From Bacillus sp. DNRA2 (lineage in GTDB: Bacteria > Bacillota > Bacilli > Bacillales > Cytobacillaceae), in contig NZ_JABAIT010000011.1 of assembly GCF_012843265.1 (NCBI RefSeq), forward strand, positions 62,001 through 126,000: a stretch of DNA of 64,000 nt, in the 5' to 3' direction. How positions within the stretch are numbered: position 1 is the first letter of the stretch; the number at the start of each line of letters is the position of its first letter. The position numbers and the translations under genes are program-made. Below are positions 1 to 9,536 of the stretch, in pieces. Under the pieces are notes generated by a model that was given only the letters and a program-made list of their open reading frames with translations, did not search any database and was not told where the DNA came from.

Positions 1-3000
1 ATCAGCATATACCTCATGTCCCGGTAACGATACACTGAACGGAGTTTCGCGCTGGAGCCTTTTTGAGTGCACCATCCGTTTACCCAACTCAGTTTCAAAG
101 AAAGCACTGATTTGTGGAATGTCAATCGCTTCCTTTTGTTCTAGAGACAGTAACTCATGTTCCAATAACTCTTCCAGCAAGTTTGCCAAATACACTTCAT
201 TAATTGACTTCGATAAATCAACCTGCTGCATCACCATATGCATCGCTGTACCGCGCTCAGCAGGTGTTAATGCTTTCTCTTGCATAAACCGTGGCCGCCT
301 ATAGAGCGGCTTCGCAAACTTTCCCTTCAATTCCGATCCGCTTCCCTCTTCAAACAGCTCTAGCTGCCGTTTCATTTCCGAAACAGATTGTTTGGCACGG
401 TGCGCTGTCGCTTCAGCAAATGGATATTTCCACGACAACTGCTGCGCAATTGTCTGAGCAGCATCGGTTGAAATCGGTACAAGAGTGCCATCTTTAACAA
501 ACTCCATTAAATTTGACTCTTCTTTAGGATGTTCGACATCAAATTCAGCAATTTCCTCTGCCATCAAAGTCTTTATCTTCCAACTTGATGGATGAGCAAC
601 AATCTCCTTTGGAACTAATTCAGAAACACTTCCAAAGAAGCCAAGCGCAGACTGACAATCCTGATGACGCACAAGCGCAGGACCAATCCAATCTAAATAA
701 GTAGACACGGTAGCCCGTTTATAATCCGGTAAAAGCCAATCAGAATGCGTCGTTACAGCTGACCATTTATCAAAAAGCTTTGCTAAGTTTTTTGCTGTTC
801 CGAGAATATACAGCTTTTCCTTTGCCCTAGTTAACGCAACGTATAGAACACGCATCTCTTCGGCAAGCATTTCAATCTTCATTTTTCGCTTAAAGGCCAT
901 TTGCGGCAGCGATGGATAAGCAATTCGTTTAACCGGGTCGACGAACTTTGCAGCAAACCCGAATTCCTTATCAAGCATGTATGCTTTTTTTGTATCATTT
1001 TTATTAAAATTACGATTCGTACCGGCAATGAACACAACAGGAAATTCAAGCCCTTTACTACTGTGAATCGTCATGATCCGGACAACGTCCTCTTGTTCTC
1101 CCAGCGCCCTTGCTGTCCCAAGGTCATCACCACGCTCCCGCATTCGCTCAATAAACCGCAAAAAGCGGAACAAGCCACGGAAAGAGGTTGCTTCATAGGC
1201 TCTGGCACGGTCGAACAGGGCCCGTAAATTAGCTTGACGCTGTTTGCCCCCCGGCATCCCGCCAACAAATTCATAAAACTTCGTTTCCTTTAGCAGCTGC
1301 CAAATAAATTGTGATAATGCGCCTTGGCGGGCCCGCGTACGCCAGTCTTTTAGCTGTTCCAAAAACATTCGGACTTTCTCATACAATTCCGCCACAAACA
1401 ATGAAGGTGCTTGTTCAGAATACTCAACTAACGCTTCATAAAAGGCACCGTTTTTCTTGGCAATCCGAATTTGTGCCAATTCCGCTTCAGACAAACCTAC
1501 CAAAGGCGAACGCAAAACAGCTGCCAATGGAATGTCTTGGTAAGGATTATCGATAACCTTTAATAATGACAGCATGATAGACACTTCTGTCGCTTCAAAA
1601 TAGCCAGAAGAAAGATTTGCATAAACAGGAATCCCCTGCTGCTTAAACTCTTCGATAATTTGGGTTGCCCAGCCGAATGAACGCAATAAAATTACAATAT
1701 CCCGGTATTTCACCGGAGCTGCTTGCTTTGTTTTTGGATTATAGACAGGCTTTCGTTCTTCAATCATCTCGCGGATTTTTTTCGCCATCACCCGTGCTTC
1801 CAATTGCGACTGTTCCAATTCAGCCAAATCAAAAACGGCTTCCTCATTTATTTCCGATTGATCATTATCATCGTCTGTCTCTCCGCTCGGCTTCGCATTT
1901 GCTTTATCCCCCTGATCGATTAAAATCAACTCAACCGGAAACGGATCTGAAAGCGGGTAACTTGCCCCCAATTTCAGTTCAGCAGCCTGATCATAATCAA
2001 TTTCACCAACACGCTCACCCATCATTTGCTTGAATAAATAATTCGTTCCATCCAAGACTTCTTTTCGACTCCGAAAGTTTTGCGCCAAATCAATCCTTAA
2101 GCCACCATCGTCACCCTCAACCGAGAAACGACGATATTTGCCAAGGAACAAATTCGGCTCAGCAAGACGGAAACGATAAATCGATTGCTTTACGTCACCA
2201 ACCATAAACAGATTACCGGACTGTTCATCGCCACTTTTCACTAATTGTAAAATTGCTTCCTGCACCATGTTCGTATCTTGATATTCGTCGACAAGAACTT
2301 CTTTGAAGCGATTTTTGTAAAATAAAGCAGCTTGTGATGGTAAACGGGTGCCATCAGCTAACAACTCATCTGTTAATATTTCGAGACAGTAATGCTCAAG
2401 GTCAGAAAAGTCAACCAATCCCTTTTCCTGCTTTAAAGCTGCAAATCGTAGTGCAAACGCTTGAACAAGTCCAACAATCGTTTCCACATGTGGCTTCATT
2501 TCCACCATGTCCTTTAGGAAGCTCGCAGGCTTACGCATGAAAAATTCACTTTGCAAATCAGTCAGAATTTTTTTCGCTTTTTTGCGAAGTTCTTGTGCTT
2601 GTTCAGTTAATTCCGGATCGTATTCGTCTCCTTTAACCGTTTTGGCACGGGCAAACGGGATTTTTTGCATTAGCTCATAAAGCGCTGACCAGGATTGATT
2701 TTTCGCAGCATACAATGCCTCGACATATTGAATGTCACCGATAAAGTTTTCGGCGCGTGGCGCTGGGCCGCCCGGCTCTTTCGTTAGCCTCAAACCCTCT
2801 TCAAGTAAACCTTTAGCGCCTTCTAGCTGCAGTTCAATATCCTCGAGAATCATTTCCGCAAACGGTAACGTTTCAATTGATGTAGCTTCATCAACCTCAT
2901 ACATTCTAATCATTGATTGCAAATATAAATCAGGGGCTGGATTGGACACGGAAAAATTAAACACATCGCGAATGATTGACTGCAAAGCGTCATCACTGCG

Positions 3001-3528
3001 ATCATTTGTAAATGCATCAACTAAGGCAAAAAATGGCTCATTATCGTTTTTTCCGTACTCATCCTCAAACAGTTCGTCCATCACTTCATCGCGAAGGAGT
3101 TGAACCTCTGTTTCATTGGCAATCCGAAAGCTTGGATCAAGGTCAATCAAATAGTAATATTTACGAATGACATCCAGACAAAATGAGTGCAAAGTTGATA
3201 TCGAAGCACGATTTAGTAATGTCAACTGTTTCCGCAGGTGGATCGAAGTCGGCGTGACTTGGATTGCCTTTTCCAACGCTTCTCCGATTCGCGTCCGCAT
3301 TTCAGCAGCTGAAGCATTCGTAAACGTCACCACTAACAACTCGTCAACATTGATAGGCTCGTCAGATGCTAATATCCGTTGAATCATTCGCTCAACGAGA
3401 ACGGCTGTCTTCCCTGACCCTGCTGCTGCGGCAACGAGAATGTCTTGATTTTTGGCGTAAATCGCTTTCCATTGATCATCTGTCCAGGTTACATTATTCG
3501 GTTTTGGAGGTATTATCGAGCGAACCAA
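1..3528 (-). CDS. addA: ATP-dependent helicase/nuclease subunit A (partial, 3' end outside window)
   Basis: AddA is the UvrD-like helicase and nuclease subunit of AddAB, which resects double-strand breaks up to Chi for RecA loading. The Walker A motif AAAAGSGKT is at about residues 33-41. Motif II reads DEYQDT, followed by VKQSIYRFR and, near the C-terminal half, MTIHSSKGLEFP. About 1,176 codons are present; the B. subtilis protein is about 1,230 aa, so only the end, with the nuclease DYK region, lies beyond base 1. It overlaps addB by 35 bp. I chose TTG at 3528 because AGGAGG sits about 9 nt upstream. An in-frame ATG at 3537 directly abuts that AGGAGG, which is poor spacing. Confidence 0.96.
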   Translation of the reverse strand, partial: MVRSIIPPKPNNVTWTDDQWKAIYAKNQDILVAAAAGSGKTAVLVERMIQRILASDEPINVDELLVVTFTNASAAEMRTRIGEALEKAIQVTPTSIHLRKQLTLLNRASISTLHSFCLDVIRKYYYLIDLDPSFRIANETEVQLLRDEVMDELFEDEYGKNDNEPFFALVDAFTNDRSDDALQSIIRDVFNFSVSNPAPDLYLQSMIRMYEVDEATSIETLPFAEMILEDIELQLEGAKGLLEEGLRLTKEPGGPAPRAENFIGDIQYVEALYAAKNQSWSALYELMQKIPFARAKTVKGDEYDPELTEQAQELRKKAKKILTDLQSEFFMRKPASFLKDMVEMKPHVETIVGLVQAFALRFAALKQEKGLVDFSDLEHYCLEILTDELLADGTRLPSQAALFYKNRFKEVLVDEYQDTNMVQEAILQLVKSGDEQSGNLFMVGDVKQSIYRFRLAEPNLFLGKYRRFSVEGDDGGLRIDLAQNFRSRKEVLDGTNYLFKQMMGERVGEIDYDQAAELKLGASYPLSDPFPVELILIDQGDKANAKPSGETDDDNDQSEINEEAVFDLAELEQSQLEARVMAKKIREMIEERKPVYNPKTKQAAPVKYRDIVILLRSFGWATQIIEEFKQQGIPVYANLSSGYFEATEVSIMLSLLKVIDNPYQDIPLAAVLRSPLVGLSEAELAQIRIAKKNGAFYEALVEYSEQAPSLFVAELYEKVRMFLEQLKDWRTRARQGALSQFIWQLLKETKFYEFVGGMPGGKQRQANLRALFDRARAYEATSFRGLFRFLRFIERMRERGDDLGTARALGEQEDVVRIMTIHSSKGLEFPVVFIAGTNRNFNKNDTKKAYMLDKEFGFAAKFVDPVKRIAYPSLPQMAFKRKMKIEMLAEEMRVLYVALTRAKEKLYILGTAKNLAKLFDKWSAVTTHSDWLLPDYKRATVSTYLDWIGPALVRHQDCQSALGFFGSVSELVPKEIVAHPSSWKIKTLMAEEIAEFDVEHPKEESNLMEFVKDGTLVPISTDAAQTIAQQLSWKYPFAEATAHRAKQSVSEMKRQLELFEEGSGSELKGKFAKPLYRRPRFMQEKALTPAERGTAMHMVMQQVDLSKSINEVYLANLLEELLEHELLSLEQKEAIDIPQISAFFETELGKRMVHSKRLQRETPFSVSLPGHEVYAD

Positions 3529-6500
3529 TTGATACATCCTCCTTTTGAATTTTATTCAAAATTTCATCCTTTGATAAAATCGGTAAATGTCTATATTCAT
3601 TATTGGTTAAACTTGGGTCAAATTGGCATATCGATTTGAATGAACAGAATGTACAAGCTTGTTTATTTTTCAGCTTATAAGGAGCAATTTCCACTGCACC
3701 AGAAAGCATCTGATCACCAGAATTCACATACGTATTGCGTACATAATGTGTAAACTGTTCGAATTCCTGCTTTGATACGACTTTAGAGCGTGAGCGAATG
3801 CTGCCGTCTTTGTTAATTCCAGCTGGGATCACTTGAGAATCGCCTGTCTCAAGTGTCTTATCCATTAACTGAATGACATTTTGTTCTCCTAAAATCAATC
3901 CATTCATCTTAAATTGCTTTAAGATTGACTGCTCAATTTCTTCAAGCGTGAGCATTTTCTTAGCATTGATGACGGGGTCATGAACATGAAAATACAATAC
4001 TCCAGCAGGAGTCGCTTGACGACCAATCAGTTGCTTAGAATGCGTAATCAAAATATCCAGGTAAGTGAGCATTTGTAGCGACAAACCATAATACATTTCG
4101 CTCAAATTCAAATCGCGCTCACTCGATTTATAGTCAATGACCCGCAGGTAAACATCGTCACCGCTGGTTGCCTTATCGACACGGTCAATTCGACCGACCA
4201 ACTCCATTTTCGTACCATTTTTTAAGTTAAAACCAATTGGCGGCAGATCTCCTTTTGGACCAAAGCCAAGTTCTAAGCCAATTGGGGCAAAGCCACTTGC
4301 TTTAGCATGCTCACTTAACACGACAGCAGCTCGCTTAATAATCTTCTCAAGCTTACGTTTTAAATAAGCATGACGATTAGAGCTCAACAGGATTTCATGC
4401 TGCAGCTTCGGCGCAAGAATTTCGACAGCCTCACCCGCGAGAAGCGCACATTCCGACTCGGTCATTTTTTCCCAAGAAAGATTCTTTTCATTCACGGTAT
4501 CGGCAATATGCTTTAACGCCGCATGAAACAACTCACCAATATCAGGTGCTTCGAGGCGGAAAACTTGGCGCTCACGCAGCTTCAAACCGTGATGGGCAAA
4601 GTGTGAAAATGGACAACTATGGAACATTTCCATCCGTGACACACTCGCCTGAATATGGTCACCATATAGCTCAAGGCTTTCTTGCTCACTGAGCCTAGCC
4701 GTTTTATTATCATAAAACAGACTCGATAGTACCTTAATTGCCCCCCTGCGCCAAGGTTCATTTTTGATATAGTGGTTATATACGTCCCACCAGAAATCAT
4801 AAATCGGATAATGCTCCTTTTTCAACTGCAATTGAGCTGTCAAATAGGCCAATGTCGTGTTTTCGTTCCCCACGTATTCTAATTGCTCTTTTTCGCTCAA
4901 CTCGGATGGGTCGACGACAAAAGTATACATGGCCACTTTTGGAAATAGCTCCTGCATTCGTTTAATATATGGTGATGGCATTAGCGCCTTGCCTTCTTCA
5001 TTGGCAAGCGGGTAACTTAAAAACAACTGCTGCTTCGGTAAAGTAAACGCCTTATATGCCAAGAAATTTTCATCAAGCAAGCGTATCCTGCTTGATGGGG
5101 CAATTTTTATACCCCGACCAAGCAATACCTCACGATCCTCGTCTGCTAAAATTCCTTCATCATTAAGCTTTGCCGGAAGCACACCTTCATTTAAGCCAAT
5201 CACAAACACAATTTTGATTTCCTCTAAGCGTGATTTTTCCAAATCAGCAACAATGACTTGGTCAAGCGCTGGTGGTACAAGTGAAAAACGCAAAGACTCA
5301 ATCCCTGAATCGATAATTCCCGCAAATTGCTTTTGTGGTATTTTCTCCTCACCTAGCATCTCGACAAATTGATCGAGTAATTCAATAATCCCGTTCCAAA
5401 CCTGGTCATGCTCACGCGCTTTCAGCAAATTACCTCGTTCTTCTTCAACTTGCTTCCATCGTTCAAGCTTCCTCGGAATCTCTAATTCTTCTAAAAATAA
5501 ATATAGTGCCTCTGCTTGCTCACGACCGTTTTTCGACTTTTTAAGCCGGCGTGATAGCTGTAATAATGGAGTGGTAATTAAGGTACGCAGTTCATTAAGC
5601 TCAGCCTCTGTTTTTTGCTCTGCATCTGTTTGCGGAACATTCTCAAGCTCTAATCCACGAAACTTCCGATAAGTCCACGGCTGTTTTCGTGTCCATTTAT
5701 CACCCTGAATTCCGTAGGCAAGCACATAATTTTCGAGGCGGTCCATTTGCTCACGCAGCTTCTCGTGGTCTGATTTAAACGGAAATAACAGCTCTGTTTT
5801 AACGGCACGGAAGATTGGCTCATAGCGCCAATATCCATTTAGTATTTCAAGACTAGAGCGCAGCAATTCAATTAATGGATGATGCTGCATCGATGTTTTT
5901 TGATCGAGATAAACTGGAATTTCATAGTCAGTGAAGGTTGCCTCAAGCACATCGCGGTATTCATGAGTGTTACGTGCTAAAATCGCGATTTCGCGGTAAC
6001 GGTAGTTATGATTTGCAACCAACTGATTGATTTTACGAGCAATCCCTTCAATTTCTGCCCGTCGATTGGCTGCTTGGACGATATGAATTGCCGGGGTATC
6101 CTGATAGGCTTGAACCGGTAGCATATCAAAGTATTTTTCAAGATGTAAGAAAGATGCATCTTCCCATCTGAGCGGTTCGTTGAGTAATATTGGTTCCTCA
6201 AAGACAATCCCCTCGGCTCGAATCATATCGTGGAGTGTTTGACATGTATCACCGCTCATCCGAAATAGCTGCAATTCATCAGGTTGAATATCGGTATAGA
6301 TCTCATCAAGCGTTAACGTAATCGTGACGCGCTTACAATGCTTCATCAATTGCTGCAGGACTAAATATTCAATTGGAGTAAAGCTGTAGAAACCGTCGAT
6401 ATACACTTCTGCTTCTTTTAAGAACGTTGATGTTCCAGCTTTTTCCGCTAAAAGAAGAAAGTAATCTTCCGAATCAAGATACTTATCCAATAATGCTTCT

Positions 6501-7003
6501 TCAAAATGTTGGTAGATTTTTTCTAAATCATGGAGCTTATCAGCAAGTGAATGTTGACTTGCTATTTCACCTTGCTTTTCGGCCAGCTCCTCAGGCTTGA
6601 TACAATAGCGCTTAAACTCGGTTAACATCTGCTCCATCTGCTCGATAAAGCCATTTTTATCTGCGGCTCTGTGAAAAAGGGTGAGTTCCCCCTTCTGATC
6701 TTCAATGATTTTTCTAATTAACATGCTGATGCCGGTGCTAGTTAGATGATAGCGATTAAAACCACCCGTTTCCTGAAGCACCCTCCAGGCAAGGCGCGTG
6801 AAACTATACACCTGTGCTCGAATCATTCCGAGTAGCTCAGGATTTGTCGCAAGGCGCTGCTCCGATAAGAACGTCATTTGTTCTGGAACTAAATATATAA
6901 TCGGGTCGCCACCCGGATTCGCTTGTAATCGCTCGCTGATTTCGCGGAGGCAAGTTTCAGTCTTGCCACTTCCCGAGCGCCCAATTAAAAATCGAACAGA
7001 CAT
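3494..7003 (-). CDS. addB: ATP-dependent helicase/nuclease subunit B
   Basis: AddB is the partner of AddA: an inactivated helicase fold that recognises Chi and carries a second nuclease with an iron-sulfur cluster. The N-terminus has a P-loop, GRSGSGKT, at residues 8-15. A RecB-type nuclease motif VIDYKSS lies near residue 960. The cluster cysteines are visible: one in HSCPF around residue 800, and three at about 1117, 1120 and 1126 in the C-terminal ACTFC...IC motif. Length is 1,169 aa, nearly that of B. subtilis AddB. Start ATG at 7003 follows AAAGGAGGAG. It is the first gene of the addB-addA operon. Confidence 0.97.
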   Translation of the reverse strand: MSVRFLIGRSGSGKTETCLREISERLQANPGGDPIIYLVPEQMTFLSEQRLATNPELLGMIRAQVYSFTRLAWRVLQETGGFNRYHLTSTGISMLIRKIIEDQKGELTLFHRAADKNGFIEQMEQMLTEFKRYCIKPEELAEKQGEIASQHSLADKLHDLEKIYQHFEEALLDKYLDSEDYFLLLAEKAGTSTFLKEAEVYIDGFYSFTPIEYLVLQQLMKHCKRVTITLTLDEIYTDIQPDELQLFRMSGDTCQTLHDMIRAEGIVFEEPILLNEPLRWEDASFLHLEKYFDMLPVQAYQDTPAIHIVQAANRRAEIEGIARKINQLVANHNYRYREIAILARNTHEYRDVLEATFTDYEIPVYLDQKTSMQHHPLIELLRSSLEILNGYWRYEPIFRAVKTELLFPFKSDHEKLREQMDRLENYVLAYGIQGDKWTRKQPWTYRKFRGLELENVPQTDAEQKTEAELNELRTLITTPLLQLSRRLKKSKNGREQAEALYLFLEELEIPRKLERWKQVEEERGNLLKAREHDQVWNGIIELLDQFVEMLGEEKIPQKQFAGIIDSGIESLRFSLVPPALDQVIVADLEKSRLEEIKIVFVIGLNEGVLPAKLNDEGILADEDREVLLGRGIKIAPSSRIRLLDENFLAYKAFTLPKQQLFLSYPLANEEGKALMPSPYIKRMQELFPKVAMYTFVVDPSELSEKEQLEYVGNENTTLAYLTAQLQLKKEHYPIYDFWWDVYNHYIKNEPWRRGAIKVLSSLFYDNKTARLSEQESLELYGDHIQASVSRMEMFHSCPFSHFAHHGLKLRERQVFRLEAPDIGELFHAALKHIADTVNEKNLSWEKMTESECALLAGEAVEILAPKLQHEILLSSNRHAYLKRKLEKIIKRAAVVLSEHAKASGFAPIGLELGFGPKGDLPPIGFNLKNGTKMELVGRIDRVDKATSGDDVYLRVIDYKSSERDLNLSEMYYGLSLQMLTYLDILITHSKQLIGRQATPAGVLYFHVHDPVINAKKMLTLEEIEQSILKQFKMNGLILGEQNVIQLMDKTLETGDSQVIPAGINKDGSIRSRSKVVSKQEFEQFTHYVRNTYVNSGDQMLSGAVEIAPYKLKNKQACTFCSFKSICQFDPSLTNNEYRHLPILSKDEILNKIQKEDVSIGSLDNTSKTE

Positions 7004-7047
7004 AATATGCTCCTCCTTTGTCTGAATCGAAGCTAAACAATGTTTTT

Positions 7048-7053
7048 ATCTTA
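7048..7053 (-). promoter_or_regulatory. Possible extended -10 element for addBA
   Basis: On the minus strand TAAGAT is preceded by TGA (extended -10 form), about 45 bp upstream of the addB start. The hexamer 17 bp further upstream (TCAAAA) is a weak -35 match. This is a pattern match only. Confidence 0.35.
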
Positions 7054-7151
7054 TCATTTTTAAGGGAAGTTTTGATGGTGGATGTTTCGTTAAATATTGT
7101 CAGGATGGGGAAAACTAGTGAAGGAGGATTTATTCTGAAGTTAATTTTGAT

Positions 7152-7249
7152 TTGCATTTACCTGGTCACATTTTTTGCACTCCAGGTAAATGCATTTCAC
7201 TTTTGCATTTGCCTAGATTCGATTTCTCCCAAACTAGGTAAATACAAAA
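7152..7249. repeat. Two adjacent related inverted repeats between addB and the ATP-grasp gene
   Basis: The first dyad has arms TGCATTTACCTGG (7153-7165) and CCAGGTAAATGCA (7182-7194), a perfect 13-bp match with a 16-nt loop. The second is a looser copy: GCATTTGCCTAG near 7204 and CTAGGTAAATAC near 7234. The unit AGGTAAATGCAAA thus appears four times in alternating orientation within about 100 bp. There is no clear T-tract, so a plain terminator is not convincing. The region separates two minus-strand operons. Confidence 0.6.
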
Positions 7250-8209
7250 TCATAATAAGATAAAATGGTCAAATTTAATGAGCGTGGAACCTTCCTGATA
7301 GTCGCAGCTATTTGGCTCATTGAACTCGCCGTTTAAATTTCGAATGATGTTTTTCACGAAATTTTGCCCCATCTCATGGGCATGAAGATAACCACCGCCA
7401 AAGCGTGGATTGATTTCAGAAATGTGGTAGCCCGCTCCAATCTTAAAACAATCAATATCAATTGGACCATGTGGCTTAAGGACAGCAATTAGTCTTTCAA
7501 TCACCCGTTTCAAGCTAGAATCTTTCATCGCAATCGATTTGTCGGTTTCACCCGCTCGCATCCGAATCTTCTTTTTCATAAAAATATTGGTCGTTTTCTC
7601 GGATAATAAATCGATATAGCAGTCGCAACCGATCTCCTCACCGTCAATAAACGGTTGAACAATCCACTCACCACCGTCATTTTGAAATACCATTAATTCC
7701 TTTAATGTCGTGACCTTGTGAAGCCCGATACTAGCACTTCCGAACCTTGGTTTCACAATTAACGGAAACTGTAATTCTCCGACATTTAAAGCATCCATAA
7801 CCTCGCTAAAATCAATAAAAGTCGGTACGGCAGGAAGGTTGTGTTCCTGTAAAAACTGGGCTGTCATATATTTATCAAAACAAAGATCAACGACTGCTTG
7901 CTGAGAGACAATGACGCGAATCCCTTCCAGTGCTAGCTCCTCTTTTACGCTTGCCAATAAGGATAATTCCGGGTCGATTAGTGACAAGATTCCCGTTACC
8001 TGATGCTTTTTACATAGCTCTTTTAGGCGAGGAATATAATCAGGGGCATCAATCCGCGGTACGATTTCAAATAGATCAGCATGGTATAATGCTGGGGCAG
8101 TTGGATCACAATCCACGGCAATCACCTTTCCGCTTACGGCCTGAAGTTCGTTTTTGAAATATTCAATTAATTTAACGCGACGGCCAGCACTGCAAATTAA
8201 TATATTCAT
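7250..8209 (-). CDS. ATP-grasp domain protein (CarB/PylC-like ligase)
   Basis: Predicted carboxylate-amine/thiol ligase of the ATP-grasp fold. The N-terminus MNILICSAGRR is the Rossmann-like pre-ATP-grasp domain seen in carbamoyl-phosphate-synthase-like proteins. PLIVKPRFGSASIG is the ATP-binding lysine and glycine-rich loop, and DIDCFKIG...ISEINPRFGGG holds the Mg-binding Asp/Glu/Asn residues. Length is about 319 aa from ATG 8209, chosen because AAAGGGAGA lies 9 nt upstream; upstream in-frame ATGs overlap that site. It is last in an operon with a PLP decarboxylase and a GT14 enzyme. Substrates cannot be told from sequence. Joining an amino acid or amine to a sugar acid or another amino acid is a guess. 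Confidence 0.85.
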   Translation of the reverse strand: MNILICSAGRRVKLIEYFKNELQAVSGKVIAVDCDPTAPALYHADLFEIVPRIDAPDYIPRLKELCKKHQVTGILSLIDPELSLLASVKEELALEGIRVIVSQQAVVDLCFDKYMTAQFLQEHNLPAVPTFIDFSEVMDALNVGELQFPLIVKPRFGSASIGLHKVTTLKELMVFQNDGGEWIVQPFIDGEEIGCDCYIDLLSEKTTNIFMKKKIRMRAGETDKSIAMKDSSLKRVIERLIAVLKPHGPIDIDCFKIGAGYHISEINPRFGGGYLHAHEMGQNFVKNIIRNLNGEFNEPNSCDYQEGSTLIKFDHFILL

Positions 8210-8225
8210 ATGTTTCATTCTCCCT

Positions 8226-9536
8226 TTAGAAAATGTAGATTTCCTCATTAAAAAATTGCTTTAGCGTTTCTTGCTTCCTAACGCTAAAAAACTCGTCATC
8301 GACTGCTGCGACAATACTCGGTCTTTCTTTTATAAAAGGAGGATTGAAAACAATCGTGTAGGCGCCGACATTATCAAAAATGATATAGTCATTAATTTGC
8401 GGAAGCTCACATTTGAGTTCATGTGCTAAATAATCCTTCTCCATGCATGTATACCCCACAATGTGAAAGGAATGTGTTGCTGCACTCCCCGGGTTTCGCC
8501 TGATGATTTCCATTGGTAAATTGTTTCGGTGCATCGTCGGTTTAACATTATGAACACTTCCATCGACGACGACGAATTGCTGACCGCGAATCATCTTTGT
8601 CTCGATCACCTTAGCAACAAATTTGAAAGTATTAGCCACCATCGAAATCCCTGGCTCCAATATTAATGCTGGCTTGTTCGGCCAATTGGCAAACTCCCTA
8701 TTCATAATCTCACAAACAGTTGAAGCATAATCATCAAAGGTCGGCGTCTTGAGATTGAAAGACTTAGGTAACTCCCCATAAATTCCGCCGCCGATATCGA
8801 TATATTCAAGCGACTCATTCAAGTGGCGTTTTCCAAGCTCACAAAGCGTTTCGGTGATTTTCTGATAGGCTTCGATATTTCGTCTTCTTGTTGAAAAATG
8901 ACCATGTAAACCAACAATTTTAATATTTTCATAATCGGAAAGCTCTTTTATCACCTGCTCGAACATTCCACTCTCAACACAGATTCCAAATCGGCTAATT
9001 GGGTAACCTTCCTGAAGTGGGCTCACCCCATTTTCTGCGATGTCAAAATTAAGCCGCAAGCCTAGTTTAATGATGTGACTTCGATTCAGCTCGGCATATT
9101 CTTTCACAAACTCCACTTCATAAAGTGAATCCAGATTAATCATGCTTCCCTGAGACAAGGCAAAAAACAGATCCTCCTTCGTTTTTAACGGACCGTTGAA
9201 AATAATTCGATTTGGATTTTCGCCGATTTTTAAAGCCAAATCATACTCGAGCCTTGACACCACCTCACTATATGCACCTAATCTAGATAATTCTTTGCAT
9301 AAATACGGCAAATAATTAGTTTTGTAGGAATATCCGATGATGAAGTTTTCATAGCGACTCTTAAAGGCGGTTTCGATTTTCCAGTAATTCTCCCGCAGCT
9401 GCTCAACATCAAAAATGTAGTAGGAAGTGCCAAATTGCCGCTCAAGTTCGGTCAATGAATGATGATTTGATAACCGTTTATTTAGCTCATTATGTGAATC
9501 CAATGTTCCCGATTTAGCTGTGACTCTCGACTTCAT
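8226..9536 (-). CDS. Fold-type III PLP-dependent decarboxylase (Orn/DAP/Arg family)
   Basis: Belongs to the alanine-racemase-like (type III) PLP decarboxylases that include LysA and BtrK. The PLP lysine is in IIGYSYKTNYLP near residue 90. The glycine-rich phosphate-binding stretch is YIDIGGGIYGE, and the substrate/PLP segment near the C-terminus is YTCMEKDYL...DNVGAYT. Length 436 aa fits the family. The 5' end overlaps the preceding GT gene by 23 bp, and the next gene starts within 20 bp, so all three are co-transcribed. This is probably not the lysine biosynthetic enzyme, because the neighbours are a glycosyltransferase and an ATP-grasp ligase. The substrate is unknown. The exact start is uncertain. 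Confidence 0.85.
   Translation of the reverse strand: MKSRVTAKSGTLDSHNELNKRLSNHHSLTELERQFGTSYYIFDVEQLRENYWKIETAFKSRYENFIIGYSYKTNYLPYLCKELSRLGAYSEVVSRLEYDLALKIGENPNRIIFNGPLKTKEDLFFALSQGSMINLDSLYEVEFVKEYAELNRSHIIKLGLRLNFDIAENGVSPLQEGYPISRFGICVESGMFEQVIKELSDYENIKIVGLHGHFSTRRRNIEAYQKITETLCELGKRHLNESLEYIDIGGGIYGELPKSFNLKTPTFDDYASTVCEIMNREFANWPNKPALILEPGISMVANTFKFVAKVIETKMIRGQQFVVVDGSVHNVKPTMHRNNLPMEIIRRNPGSAATHSFHIVGYTCMEKDYLAHELKCELPQINDYIIFDNVGAYTIVFNPPFIKERPSIVAAVDDEFFSVRKQETLKQFFNEEIYIF

Noticed and set aside
901-3382. Several plus-strand open frames of 60-123 codons opposite addA
   Set aside because: They are antisense shadows of addA, whose motifs run continuously on the minus strand.
7018-7263. 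Open frame of 81 codons on the plus strand between addB and the ATP-grasp gene
   Set aside because: It has no ribosome site, runs through the paired inverted repeats, and resembles no family; the region is better read as intergenic.
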